Below, piece after piece: positions 6,274 to 13,730 of a DNA stretch of 14,035 nucleotides; position 1 is the stretch's first letter, and each line of letters begins with the position of its first letter. Under the pieces are notes generated by a model. It was not told the origin of the DNA, made no database searches, and saw only the letters and a list, made by a program, of their open reading frames with translations. Made by a program: the position numbers and the translations under genes. This DNA is from Desulfobacula sp. (GTDB lineage Bacteria > Desulfobacterota > Desulfobacteria > Desulfobacterales > Desulfobacteraceae). The stretch is from positions 1 to 14,035 of the forward strand of contig JAOZRF010000018.1 in the NCBI GenBank assembly GCA_029940245.1, in the 5' to 3' direction.

Positions 6274-8676
6274 CTATTCAGCACCCTCTAATACCATGGT
6301 ATATTCAGCATTTTCCTTAATTTTGGATTCGCTTACATAGTCAGCATGGAATTTTCCATTTACATACAATTGGGTTTGATCACAATAGTGTTTGCTTGCA
6401 GGAATTCCGGAATTACCTGTTGGGATAACTGAAAATGAGTTATCCCATTGAGAAAGATCATAAACATGTCTCTGGGAAGGACCATGATATACTTTAAAAG
6501 GTTCAGTCAATTTATATGCATAGGCCGGGATAGCATGGAAACTTCCACCGAGTTCATAGGGACCTTTATTCAATTTGAATACCATATCAAGCATCTTTAC
6601 TGATCCCAAAGGGTGATTCAAGGTAAAAGTGTGCATTTTGCCCCATTCCCAGGAGTGGGCAGTTGAACCCAATTCTTTTTCAAGTTTGGCAACACAATCT
6701 GAAAAGCTTTTTTGAACGATATCAGAAAAAGTCTCTTTTTTATCTGTATTTATATTATCAAACCATTGAGAATCTGTATTCCATATTTGTTCAACGCCAA
6801 TTTGAACTGGGTGCTTATTTTTAATATATCCTTGATACAGATCGTCTCCCATTTGATCTTTAAAGGTATTTTCTATAAAACAAAGATTGAAATTTTCAAA
6901 AATAGCTGCTGCACTGCTTTTTGCATCCATTGAAAAATCCCAGGCCTTCAGTATTGAAAGGGCTTCTTTTTCAAGTTTGGTTAAATCAGGCTTTTTTGAT
7001 ACCTTTGCAATAATCCCCTTTTTAAATAACTCAGGTAATTTTGATTTCATATCAAGTTGCATTTTTTTAATATCTTCAACTGAAAATTTATCTTTTGATT
7101 TAAGGATTTCATTAATCCTATCAAGACGATAAGGACCGCAAAAGCCCCATTTATTAATATAGTATGGAAAATTTTGCGCTGTATTATAATTTGCTGAAGA
7201 AACAAAACCGCAACCAGGATTATAAGAAATCGGACGTTCTTCAAAGGGAACAACCCCTTTCCATTCATGTTCTCCTGTCCAGCCGGGTTGAACCTTGGAC
7301 CCGTCATTTGATGGGCGAATAGGGATCCCTGCTGCACAAACAAGACCGATATTGCCTTTTGTGTCCGCATAAACAATATTCTGACTGACGGCAATAAATT
7401 CTTTTGCTGCTGTTTTAAAATCATCAAAATTTTCAGCCTTATTTAACAGATAAATACCCAAAAGCTCATTGCTGTATTCAAACCCCTGCCATTTAGCAGA
7501 AATCACCAGATCTTTAATATCTTCTTTTAACTCAGAAACAATGGGACCATGGCCTGTATATCGGATATCGATCTGTTTTGAATCTTTTCCTTTTATTTTG
7601 ATTGTTTCTTTTCTGGTTCTTATTTTTTCCCATTTACCCTTGTACAGATATTCATCAGGATTATCCGGATTGATCTTTTCAACATAAAAATCAAGGTTAT
7701 CAACCATCACATTGGTCATACCCCAGGCAATATTGTCATTGTGGCCGCACACTATAAAAGGGGCTCCCGGAAGTGCAACACCCGTAACATTTAATTTTCC
7801 TTTTATATTCTGGTGCATTTGAAGCCAAATTCCAGGCGAATTTAACCCCAAATGCATGTCATTGGCTAAAATAGGTTTTTGAGTAGTCGTTTTCGCTCCT
7901 GAAACTGCCCAGTTATTACTGGCTTTAAGTACCTGGGTTCCAAGATGACTTATCGTATCTTTACTCAAAACAAAATCTTTGTATAATTTATCAATGAGCT
8001 CAGCTTTAACGTAATCCGGGAAAATCGGGGAATGTTTATCAAACTTCGGTGTTATTTCCTCTATTAACGCGGGGCCCAGTTTTTTCTCAAGATTGGAGAT
8101 AACAATTTCAGTATCCCAGCCTCCAGCCAGGTCCCAGGCCATATATCCAATCAAATTAAGTGTGTGAAGAGGTTCCCAGAGATCCGGGGTATATCCTAAA
8201 ATATTATATTCCAGAGGGAAATTTCCTTTATGCGCCTTGATATAATAATTTACCCCTTGAGTATATGCATCAAGATATCCTGATAATTCATCTGAAACTG
8301 TTTCAAGAACCATTTTTGATTTCTGAGAAATATCCAGGGTTCGAAAAAGGATATCTGCCTTAACCATCTTTTCCCCGAATATCTCGCTTAATCTTCCCAT
8401 GGTGACCCTTCGTATTAAATCCATCTGCCACATCCTGTCCTGTGCCATGCAATAGCCTGTTGCAAGATACAAATCATGCTCATTTTCTGCATAGATATGG
8501 GGAACAGCATATTTATCACGATATACTGTTACCTTATGTTCAAGACCTGGAATAGAGATATTTTGATTGTAATCAGGGATGCCTTTTTTTGAAAAAATAT
8601 TAACGAATATTAAAAGACCTGCCACTGCTGCGAATAGGACAATAACAACACCGATTAAAAATTTTTTTGCTTTCAT
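6274..8676 (-). CDS. Penicillin acylase family Ntn hydrolase (membrane-anchored)
   Basis: An 800-aa precursor of the penicillin amidase family, which hydrolyses amide-linked acyl chains (penicillins, acyl-homoserine lactones or other N-acyl compounds). A short basic start and a hydrophobic segment (6-28) form a signal anchor, so the enzyme acts in the periplasm or at the outer face of the inner membrane. An alpha-subunit region follows with YRDKYAVPHIYAENEHDLY and GYCMAQDRMWQMD (about 52-86). Next comes the autocleavage site KASNNWAVSG, whose Ser253 would become the N-terminal nucleophile of the beta chain. Beta-chain landmarks are ILANDMHLGL, NIVYADTKGNIGLV, and TGNSGIPASKHYCDQ near the end. 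All are typical and the length is normal. The start has AGGTGA six bases upstream. It is flanked by a decayed regulator region on one side and a repeat element on the other, with no obvious functional partner. Substrate cannot be predicted; quorum-signal degradation is one possibility known from PvdQ/QuiP relatives. Confidence 0.93.
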   Translation of the reverse strand: MKAKKFLIGVVIVLFAAVAGLLIFVNIFSKKGIPDYNQNISIPGLEHKVTVYRDKYAVPHIYAENEHDLYLATGYCMAQDRMWQMDLIRRVTMGRLSEIFGEKMVKADILFRTLDISQKSKMVLETVSDELSGYLDAYTQGVNYYIKAHKGNFPLEYNILGYTPDLWEPLHTLNLIGYMAWDLAGGWDTEIVISNLEKKLGPALIEEITPKFDKHSPIFPDYVKAELIDKLYKDFVLSKDTISHLGTQVLKASNNWAVSGAKTTTQKPILANDMHLGLNSPGIWLQMHQNIKGKLNVTGVALPGAPFIVCGHNDNIAWGMTNVMVDNLDFYVEKINPDNPDEYLYKGKWEKIRTRKETIKIKGKDSKQIDIRYTGHGPIVSELKEDIKDLVISAKWQGFEYSNELLGIYLLNKAENFDDFKTAAKEFIAVSQNIVYADTKGNIGLVCAAGIPIRPSNDGSKVQPGWTGEHEWKGVVPFEERPISYNPGCGFVSSANYNTAQNFPYYINKWGFCGPYRLDRINEILKSKDKFSVEDIKKMQLDMKSKLPELFKKGIIAKVSKKPDLTKLEKEALSILKAWDFSMDAKSSAAAIFENFNLCFIENTFKDQMGDDLYQGYIKNKHPVQIGVEQIWNTDSQWFDNINTDKKETFSDIVQKSFSDCVAKLEKELGSTAHSWEWGKMHTFTLNHPLGSVKMLDMVFKLNKGPYELGGSFHAIPAYAYKLTEPFKVYHGPSQRHVYDLSQWDNSFSVIPTGNSGIPASKHYCDQTQLYVNGKFHADYVSESKIKENAEYTMVLEGAE

Positions 8677-8720
8677 CTCTTTTCACCTGCCCGGGTTAAC
8701 AATAATGGTAATCCATCAGG

Positions 8721-8743
8721 GTTGTTTTTTATAAGAAAACAAC
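8721..8743. promoter_or_regulatory. Inverted repeat upstream of the acylase gene
   Basis: Perfect 8-bp arms GTTGTTTT and AAAACAAC separated by TTATAAG, 45 bp upstream of the acylase ATG. It has no T-tract in either direction beyond the arms themselves, so a terminator is unlikely. Position suits a regulator-binding site, but no regulator is known here. Confidence 0.3.
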
Positions 8744-8922
8744 TCCGCTTTTACCCTTTGTGTTCATATCCTTTCTTCATAGATAAATTTTAAAAACATT
8801 TCAAGCACTTTTATGACCAGGGATGGCAAAAAGACTAAGGATAGATTGAAAGATAAAAGAATTAGATCTTGAAAAATAAAAAAGAATGAATAGGTTAAGC
8901 CAATAAAAATTATAATTTAAAG

Positions 8923-9052
8923 ACTCAACTTTCAACTTTCGAGATTTGAATGGGGGTCAGGCTTGCATTATTGCATTTTTGATATAGATTTATTGATAAA
9001 AACACAATAAAACAAGCCTGACCCAGTCTGCAATTAATGCCGAAAGTTGAGT
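8923..9052. repeat. Nested inverted-repeat element (MITE/REP-like) abutting ccdA
   Basis: The inner hairpin spans 8954-9024. GGGTCAGGCTTG (8954-8965) pairs perfectly with CAAGCCTGACCC (9013-9024). TTATTG (8968-8973) then pairs with CAATAA (9005-9010), and TTTTT (8976-8980) with AAAAA (8998-9002), separated by 2x2 internal loops. An outer pair of arms encloses it: ACTCAACTTTC (8923-8933) with GAAAGTTGAGT (9042-9052). On the left the last seven bases of the arm are duplicated in tandem (AACTTTC twice, 8927-8940). The GGGTCAGGCTTG terminal string is one I associate with dispersed elements in deltaproteobacteria, possibly mobilised by Y1 transposases in trans. That link is inference. No ORF lies inside. 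Confidence 0.7.
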
Positions 9053-9060
9053 TAAAGATT

Positions 9061-9065
9061 AAGGA
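9061..9065 (+). promoter_or_regulatory. Ribosome binding site that fixes the ccdA start
   Basis: AAGGA ends seven bases before the GTG at 9073. It shows that translation of ccdA most likely starts there and not at the ATG at 9037, which lies inside the inverted-repeat element and has no ribosome binding site. Confidence 0.7.
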
Positions 9066-9072
9066 TAATATC

Positions 9073-9771
9073 GTGTTTGCTGAAACCATAACCTTTCCGG
9101 CCGCTCTTTTTGCAGGACTGCTCTCTTTTTTTTCTCCTTGTATTCTGCCTTTGATACCTGCCTATTTTTCTTTTATTACAGGATTGTCCCTTGATGAACT
9201 GACTGAAAATAAAAAAGAAACCCGGCAAAAAGTGATCCTGTCCACTCTTTTTTATGTGGCCGGTTTTTCCTTTATCTTTATTCTTTTCGGAGCTTCAGCA
9301 TCTTTTCTGGGAGGCATTGCCAATCAATACGCCTGGGTTGTCAGATACATAGGCGGCGGCATTATTCTGATTTTCGGGCTCCACCTTTTAGGCATTATCA
9401 ATATCAAGGGATTTAACTTTGAAAAACGAATCCATGTACGCAAAAGGCCCCTTCATCTGATGGGAACCTTTGTCATCGGCATGGCCTTTGGTGCCGGATG
9501 GAGTCCCTGCATAGGTCCCATGCTGGGATCCATTCTGATTGTTGCCGGAAGCCAGGATACGGTTCTTAAAGGTGTTTTTCTTTTAGCGGTTTATTCCGCA
9601 GGTCTTGCCATTCCTTTTTTGATCATGTCATATTTCATCAATTCCATTCTTGACTTCATGAAACGGGCAACAAAATTTATCGGAGTCATCAATAAAATTT
9701 CAGGTATCCTGTTGATTGTAATCGGCCTTTTGCTGATATTTGATAAATTCAGACTTCTTGCAATCCTTTAA
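9073..9771 (+). CDS. ccdA: Cytochrome c biogenesis / thiol-disulfide interchange protein CcdA
   Basis: A 232-aa polytopic inner-membrane protein of the CcdA/DsbD-beta family, which passes electrons from cytoplasmic thioredoxin to periplasmic thiol proteins for cytochrome c maturation and disulfide reduction. The two redox cysteines sit in the expected pseudo-repeated contexts: SFFSPCILPLIPAY (Cys23) in the first membrane segment and AGWSPCIGPMLGS (Cys146) in the fourth. About six membrane segments are visible and the length is typical. The start is set at GTG 9073 (MFAETITFPAALFAGLLS after initiation) because AAGGA lies seven bases upstream and homologues begin close to the TFPAA motif. An in-frame ATG at 9037 would add 12 residues encoded by the adjacent repeat element. 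An MFS gene follows 22 bp later, so the two are probably co-transcribed. No thioredoxin-like partner or cytochrome c gene is in the window. Confidence 0.92.
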   Translation: MFAETITFPAALFAGLLSFFSPCILPLIPAYFSFITGLSLDELTENKKETRQKVILSTLFYVAGFSFIFILFGASASFLGGIANQYAWVVRYIGGGIILIFGLHLLGIINIKGFNFEKRIHVRKRPLHLMGTFVIGMAFGAGWSPCIGPMLGSILIVAGSQDTVLKGVFLLAVYSAGLAIPFLIMSYFINSILDFMKRATKFIGVINKISGILLIVIGLLLIFDKFRLLAIL

Positions 9772-9793
9772 GCTCAGGTTTCCCAAAAATTCC

Positions 9794-10981
9794 ATGACAA
9801 ACAATCCAAAACATTTTGCAGGGTTTATCTCCATTGCAACCCTTAGCAAATTATTGTTTAATATTATCAGAAGACTGGTTTATCCGTTTGCGCCTGAATT
9901 TGCACGGGGCCTTAATGTAGATCTTTCCGCCATCACCTCCGTCATTGCCATTAACCAGGCCACAGCCCTGCTGGGTCCTGTCGGGGCCGGTTTTGCAGAC
10001 AAATATGGGTATAGGATTTTAATGCTGTTCTCTTTGGGAATATTGGCCATAGGTACCCTTGCCGCGGGCTTGATCCCGGTTTATTCAGTCCTTGTGATCT
10101 GCCTTTTTCTGTCAGGACTTGCCAAGAGCATATTTGACCCCAGTCTTCAGGCAGTTATTGCAAATTTCATTCCCTTTGAAAAAAGAGGAAAAATCATCGG
10201 GATTACGGAACTTTCCTGGGCCGGCTCGACCTTGATAGGCATCCCCCTTGCCGGTATCATTATTGAACGATTTTCCTGGCAGACACCTTTTCTCATCATT
10301 GGAGGGCTTTGTATTGTCTGCTTTTTCATCATATTAAAAATCATGCCGAAGGATAAAAGAAAAACCAGGGCATCTAAAACCAGAACACGGATGATGACAA
10401 ACTGGAAAACCATTATAAAAAACAGAAAGGTTTTAGGAATTTTATCCTTTGTATTTTTCATGTCCCTTGCCAATGACAATCTTTTTGTGATTTACGGGGC
10501 CTGGCTGGAACAATCCTATAGTCTTTCTTTGACAGCCATTGGATTTGGCACTGTTTTCATAGGGCTTTCCGAAATTTTAGGAGAAGGCTGTACAGTGTTT
10601 TTCTCTGACAGAATCGGGTTGAAAAAATCCATTATCATCGGGGTATCTCTTTGCACCTGCGCCTATTTTCTTTTGCCGGTTCTGAATATTGGTCTGACTT
10701 ATGTGCTGGCAGGACTTTTTCTGGTCTTTTTTACCTTTGAATTCACCATTGTTACCTCCATGAGTTTATCAACAGAACTTGTACCGGAATTAAGGGCCTC
10801 CACCATGTCTGCATTTTTTGCCATTGCTGGAATCGGACGTGTTGCCGGTGCTTTTTCAGGCGGGATCGTCTGGTCAAGGTATGGACTTTTGCCCATCTGC
10901 CTGATATCAGGATTCTGCACCTTTGCAGCACTTATCTCAATTCTTCTTGGTTTTTATCAAAACAAATCCATTAGATATTGA
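9794..10981 (+). CDS. Major facilitator superfamily transporter
   Basis: A 395-aa inner-membrane protein with about 12 hydrophobic segments in two halves joined by a basic cytoplasmic loop (PKDKRKTRASKTRTRMM). The MFS motif A between segments 2 and 3 reads GFADKYGYRILML. The helix 4-5 region has DPSLQAVIANFIPFEKRGKIIGITELSW. The N-terminal half resembles drug/metabolite efflux MFS proteins, but the substrate cannot be predicted. I chose ATG 9794, which starts just before the first membrane segment and leaves a 22-bp gap after ccdA. A TTG at 9740 would add 18 residues overlapping the ccdA end in a different frame, and looks spurious. An AGG 15 bases upstream is too far for a strong ribosome binding site, so translation may depend on coupling to ccdA. 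Followed by an 88-bp AT-rich gap. Confidence 0.9.
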   Translation: MTNNPKHFAGFISIATLSKLLFNIIRRLVYPFAPEFARGLNVDLSAITSVIAINQATALLGPVGAGFADKYGYRILMLFSLGILAIGTLAAGLIPVYSVLVICLFLSGLAKSIFDPSLQAVIANFIPFEKRGKIIGITELSWAGSTLIGIPLAGIIIERFSWQTPFLIIGGLCIVCFFIILKIMPKDKRKTRASKTRTRMMTNWKTIIKNRKVLGILSFVFFMSLANDNLFVIYGAWLEQSYSLSLTAIGFGTVFIGLSEILGEGCTVFFSDRIGLKKSIIIGVSLCTCAYFLLPVLNIGLTYVLAGLFLVFFTFEFTIVTSMSLSTELVPELRASTMSAFFAIAGIGRVAGAFSGGIVWSRYGLLPICLISGFCTFAALISILLGFYQNKSIRY

Positions 10982-11069
10982 CAGACCCTTTTGTTTTTAT
11001 TAGAGTTTTTTTATATACAAATATTTATATTTTTTGCCTTAAACCATTATTTTATTTAGAGAGAATATT

Positions 11070-13724
11070 ATGAACTCATGTTTAAAAACAGTATTATTTA
11101 ATAAACATCAGGATCTTGGTGCAACAATAGTTGACTTTGCAGGATGGGAGATGCCCATACAATATCCTGCCGGTATCATTAATGAACATATGGCAACCCG
11201 CAAAAAAGCCGGCATTTTTGATGTTTCCCACATGGGAAGGCTTTATTTTACGGGAAAAGACACCATCCCTTTTTTGCAGCATGTCCTGACAAACAATGCC
11301 ATGGCATTAGACATTGGTGAAAGCCAGTATACATTGATCCAGAATGAAGCCGGCGGGGCAATTGATGATGCGTATTTATACCGGTTTAAGCCCGAAGAAT
11401 ATCTGCTGGTGGTAAATGCATCAAACCGGGAAAAGGATGTGGCAAATTTTAAAAAACATCTGCCTTTGTTTCAGGATATCCAAATGCTTGATAAAACATT
11501 TGAAGTATCCATGATTTCCCTGCAGGGTCCCCTTTCCAAATCCATTATACAACAGATTGTTACGGGCGGCATACTGCCGGAACCCGCCAGAAACAATTTA
11601 AGCATTGTGGATATCAAAGGGGTTGAGACCTGTCTTGCGCGAACCGGATACACAGGAGAACCCCTGGGATTTGAACTCTTCATTGAAAACCGGCACGCTG
11701 TTTTCATCTGGGACCTTTTAATGGAAAAAGGAGCGCTGCCCATCGGGCTTGGTGCAAGGGACACCTTACGACTGGAAGCCTGTCTGCCTTTATATGGGCA
11801 TGAACTGGGCATGGATCATGACGGAAATGAAATTCCTTTGTTTGCATCAAAATTATCCAAATTCGCTGTCAGCTTCTCCCCCCTTAAAGGTGATTTTATC
11901 GGCAAGGATGCACTTTATCAACAATACCTTGCCTTTAAGCATATTACAGACCAAAAGTTTGAAAACATTGTTGCATTGCCCAGAATGGTCATGCCTCTTG
12001 CCATTACGGGAAAAGGAATTGCAAGAGCAGGCTACAGGGTATTTTTAAAGAACCGGCATGTGGGATATATTTCATCGGGAACCATGATTCCCTTTCAAGA
12101 GCCGGAAGGAAGCGGGCTGAATTCTGAATTTAAGACAGATCCGAAAAAAAGAGCTGTTGCCATGGCATTAATCGACAGCACTATTTCTGAGGGCGAAATA
12201 CTTGAAATAGAAATCAGGAAAAAACGCTGTAACAGTATTGTTGTTCCCTATCATATGAGCTCGGAAGCACCTCCCTTTGTTCGTTCAATTCCCCATGATC
12301 AATTAACAACCTCCATCAAGCCTGCAAAGGAAGAAGAAAGCTATCCCGGCCTTGCCCGAAAGCTTGTATCAAAGGCATTAAACAATCATACCTGGCGCCA
12401 GAAAGAGTGTATCAACCTGATCCCATCGGAAATGAGCCAGTCATACATGTCAAGACTTCTATCCATCAGCGACCCTGTCAACCGGTATGCAGAGCACAAA
12501 GAAATCAAGGCATTTGCCCGTGAAGATGTTTTTTATTACCAGGGAACGGATTTTATCCGGGAGGTTGAAACCCTTTTAAATAAGGAATTTTCAATTTTTC
12601 TGGGGTGCAAAAATATCGAATCCCGAATCATCTCCGGTCAAATGGCCAACACAGCCTTTTTTAGTGCACTTGTGGATTTTCTCAACCGGGCGGACCGGAA
12701 AAATGAACAGAAAAGACTTCGTAAAATCATGAACAACCATATTATCAAGGGTGGGCACTTAAGTGCGCAGCCCATGGGAGCGCTTCGTGATTTTGTGGCA
12801 AGAGATCCCAAGACAGAGAAAGCCGCTGTTATTAATTTTCCCGTGGAAAAGGGCAATCCCTATAAAATGGATATCCGCGCGTGTGAGGCCATAATAAAGG
12901 AGCATCAGCCTGAGCTTGTCATTCTTGGGAAAAGCATGATCATCCATAAAGAACCCGTCGCACAAATCCGCGCGCTTGTGGATGAATTTGCCCCGTCCTG
13001 CATTGTAATGTATGACATGGCCCATGTGCTGGGACTTTACGGCAGTCATTTCCAGGAACCCTTAAAAGAGGGTGCCCATATCGTAACAGGGTCTACCCAT
13101 AAAACCTATTTTGGCACCCAGCGCGGTGTCATTGCCTCTGATTTTAATGAAGAGGATATGGAATACGGCATATGGGAAGCCGTCCAGAGAAGAACATTTC
13201 CAGGCAGTGTCAGCAACCACCATTTAGGAACCATGACAGGGCTTTTATTCGCGGCCTATGAAATGAATCATTTTAAAGATGTTTACCAGAAAACCGTTAT
13301 TGCAAATGCCAAGGCCTTTGCCATGGCATTAAAGGAACAGGGTCTGGATGTGGCAGGGGACCCTGACATCTCTTTTACTGAAACCCATCAGGTTATTTTG
13401 AACGTGGGTTATGGCAAAGGGGCAAAAATAGCCCGACAACTTGAAGAAAACAATATCATTGTCAACTACCAGGCCACTCCTGTTGAAGAAGGTTTTACTG
13501 CCTCGGGTGCCCTTCGTATGGGCGTATCTGAAATGACGCGGTTTGGCATGGAAGAAAAAGATTTTAAAACCCTTGCAGGCTTAATGGCAGATCTCCTTAA
13601 AAAAGGATCTGCAGTTAAAGATGATATCATAAAATTTCGAAACAATTTTATGGATATGAAATTTTGCTTTGACAAAGCAGATGCTGACGATATGGCAGGT
13701 TCCTTATTTGATAGTTTCAAATAA
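11070..13724 (+). CDS. Fused glycine-cleavage T protein and serine hydroxymethyltransferase
   Basis: One uninterrupted 884-codon frame holds two enzymes. Residues 1-395 are GcvT (aminomethyltransferase): VDFAGWEMPIQYPAGIINEH, FDVSHMG, QYTLIQNEAGGAIDDAYLYR with the catalytic Asp (99/100), LLVVNASNREKD, and GLGARDTLRLEACLPLYGHEL. After a linker (about 396-425) residues 426-845 are a PLP enzyme of the SHMT type. The SHMT part shows INLIPSE, NRYAE (Glu475, acid-base), YY at 489-490, GGHLS (His563), YDMAHVLGL (Asp649, His652), TGSTHKTYFG (PLP Lys678) and ALRMG (Arg816, carboxylate). Catalytic positions are kept, but surrounding motifs depart from canonical GlyA: for example EHKEIKAFARED replaces the EGYPGKRYYGG stretch, and FPGSVSNHH replaces FPGGQGGP. 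Both halves use tetrahydrofolate C1 units, so the protein could couple glycine cleavage to serine formation. No gcvH or gcvP is in the window. The start ATG has a purine-rich AGAGAG upstream and matches the normal GcvT N-terminus. Confidence 0.93.
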   Translation: MNSCLKTVLFNKHQDLGATIVDFAGWEMPIQYPAGIINEHMATRKKAGIFDVSHMGRLYFTGKDTIPFLQHVLTNNAMALDIGESQYTLIQNEAGGAIDDAYLYRFKPEEYLLVVNASNREKDVANFKKHLPLFQDIQMLDKTFEVSMISLQGPLSKSIIQQIVTGGILPEPARNNLSIVDIKGVETCLARTGYTGEPLGFELFIENRHAVFIWDLLMEKGALPIGLGARDTLRLEACLPLYGHELGMDHDGNEIPLFASKLSKFAVSFSPLKGDFIGKDALYQQYLAFKHITDQKFENIVALPRMVMPLAITGKGIARAGYRVFLKNRHVGYISSGTMIPFQEPEGSGLNSEFKTDPKKRAVAMALIDSTISEGEILEIEIRKKRCNSIVVPYHMSSEAPPFVRSIPHDQLTTSIKPAKEEESYPGLARKLVSKALNNHTWRQKECINLIPSEMSQSYMSRLLSISDPVNRYAEHKEIKAFAREDVFYYQGTDFIREVETLLNKEFSIFLGCKNIESRIISGQMANTAFFSALVDFLNRADRKNEQKRLRKIMNNHIIKGGHLSAQPMGALRDFVARDPKTEKAAVINFPVEKGNPYKMDIRACEAIIKEHQPELVILGKSMIIHKEPVAQIRALVDEFAPSCIVMYDMAHVLGLYGSHFQEPLKEGAHIVTGSTHKTYFGTQRGVIASDFNEEDMEYGIWEAVQRRTFPGSVSNHHLGTMTGLLFAAYEMNHFKDVYQKTVIANAKAFAMALKEQGLDVAGDPDISFTETHQVILNVGYGKGAKIARQLEENNIIVNYQATPVEEGFTASGALRMGVSEMTRFGMEEKDFKTLAGLMADLLKKGSAVKDDIIKFRNNFMDMKFCFDKADADDMAGSLFDSFK

Positions 13725-13730
13725 TTTTAT

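Larger units (their letters stand above)
8677..9072. other. 396-bp gene-free region between divergent acylase and ccdA
   Basis: Both flanking genes point outward from this region. The first part (8677-8915) is AT-rich without recognisable coding content. It holds one perfect inverted repeat, GTTGTTTT (8721-8728) and AAAACAAC (8736-8743) around TTATAAG, located 45 bp upstream of the acylase start. It could be an operator-like site or a chance hairpin. The second part (8916-9056) is a nested inverted-repeat element described separately, followed directly by the ccdA ribosome binding site. No specific promoter could be assigned with confidence. Confidence 0.5.

Noticed and set aside
8954..9024. 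Inner hairpin read as an intrinsic terminator
   Set aside because: The loop region is long, stems are interrupted, there is no T-tract after the right arm, and both flanking genes point away from it. A repeat element explains it better.
9037..9072. ATG start for ccdA at 9037
   Set aside because: It lies in the right arm of an inverted-repeat element and lacks a ribosome binding site. GTG 9073 has AAGGA at ideal spacing and fits homologue N-termini.
9740..9793. TTG start that would extend the MFS protein by 18 residues
   Set aside because: It overlaps the end of ccdA, has no ribosome binding site, and the added residues are not typical of an MFS N-terminus. ATG 9794 is preferred.
10930..11030. 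Possible terminator after the MFS gene (AAAACAAA/TTTGTTTT arms, then T-rich DNA)
   Set aside because: The arms are all A/T apart from one G-C pair and the loop is about 25 bases, so the stem would be weak; not called.
13466..13720. Minus-strand ORF over the end of the fusion gene
   Set aside because: Shadow of the SHMT domain; no ribosome binding site or family features.
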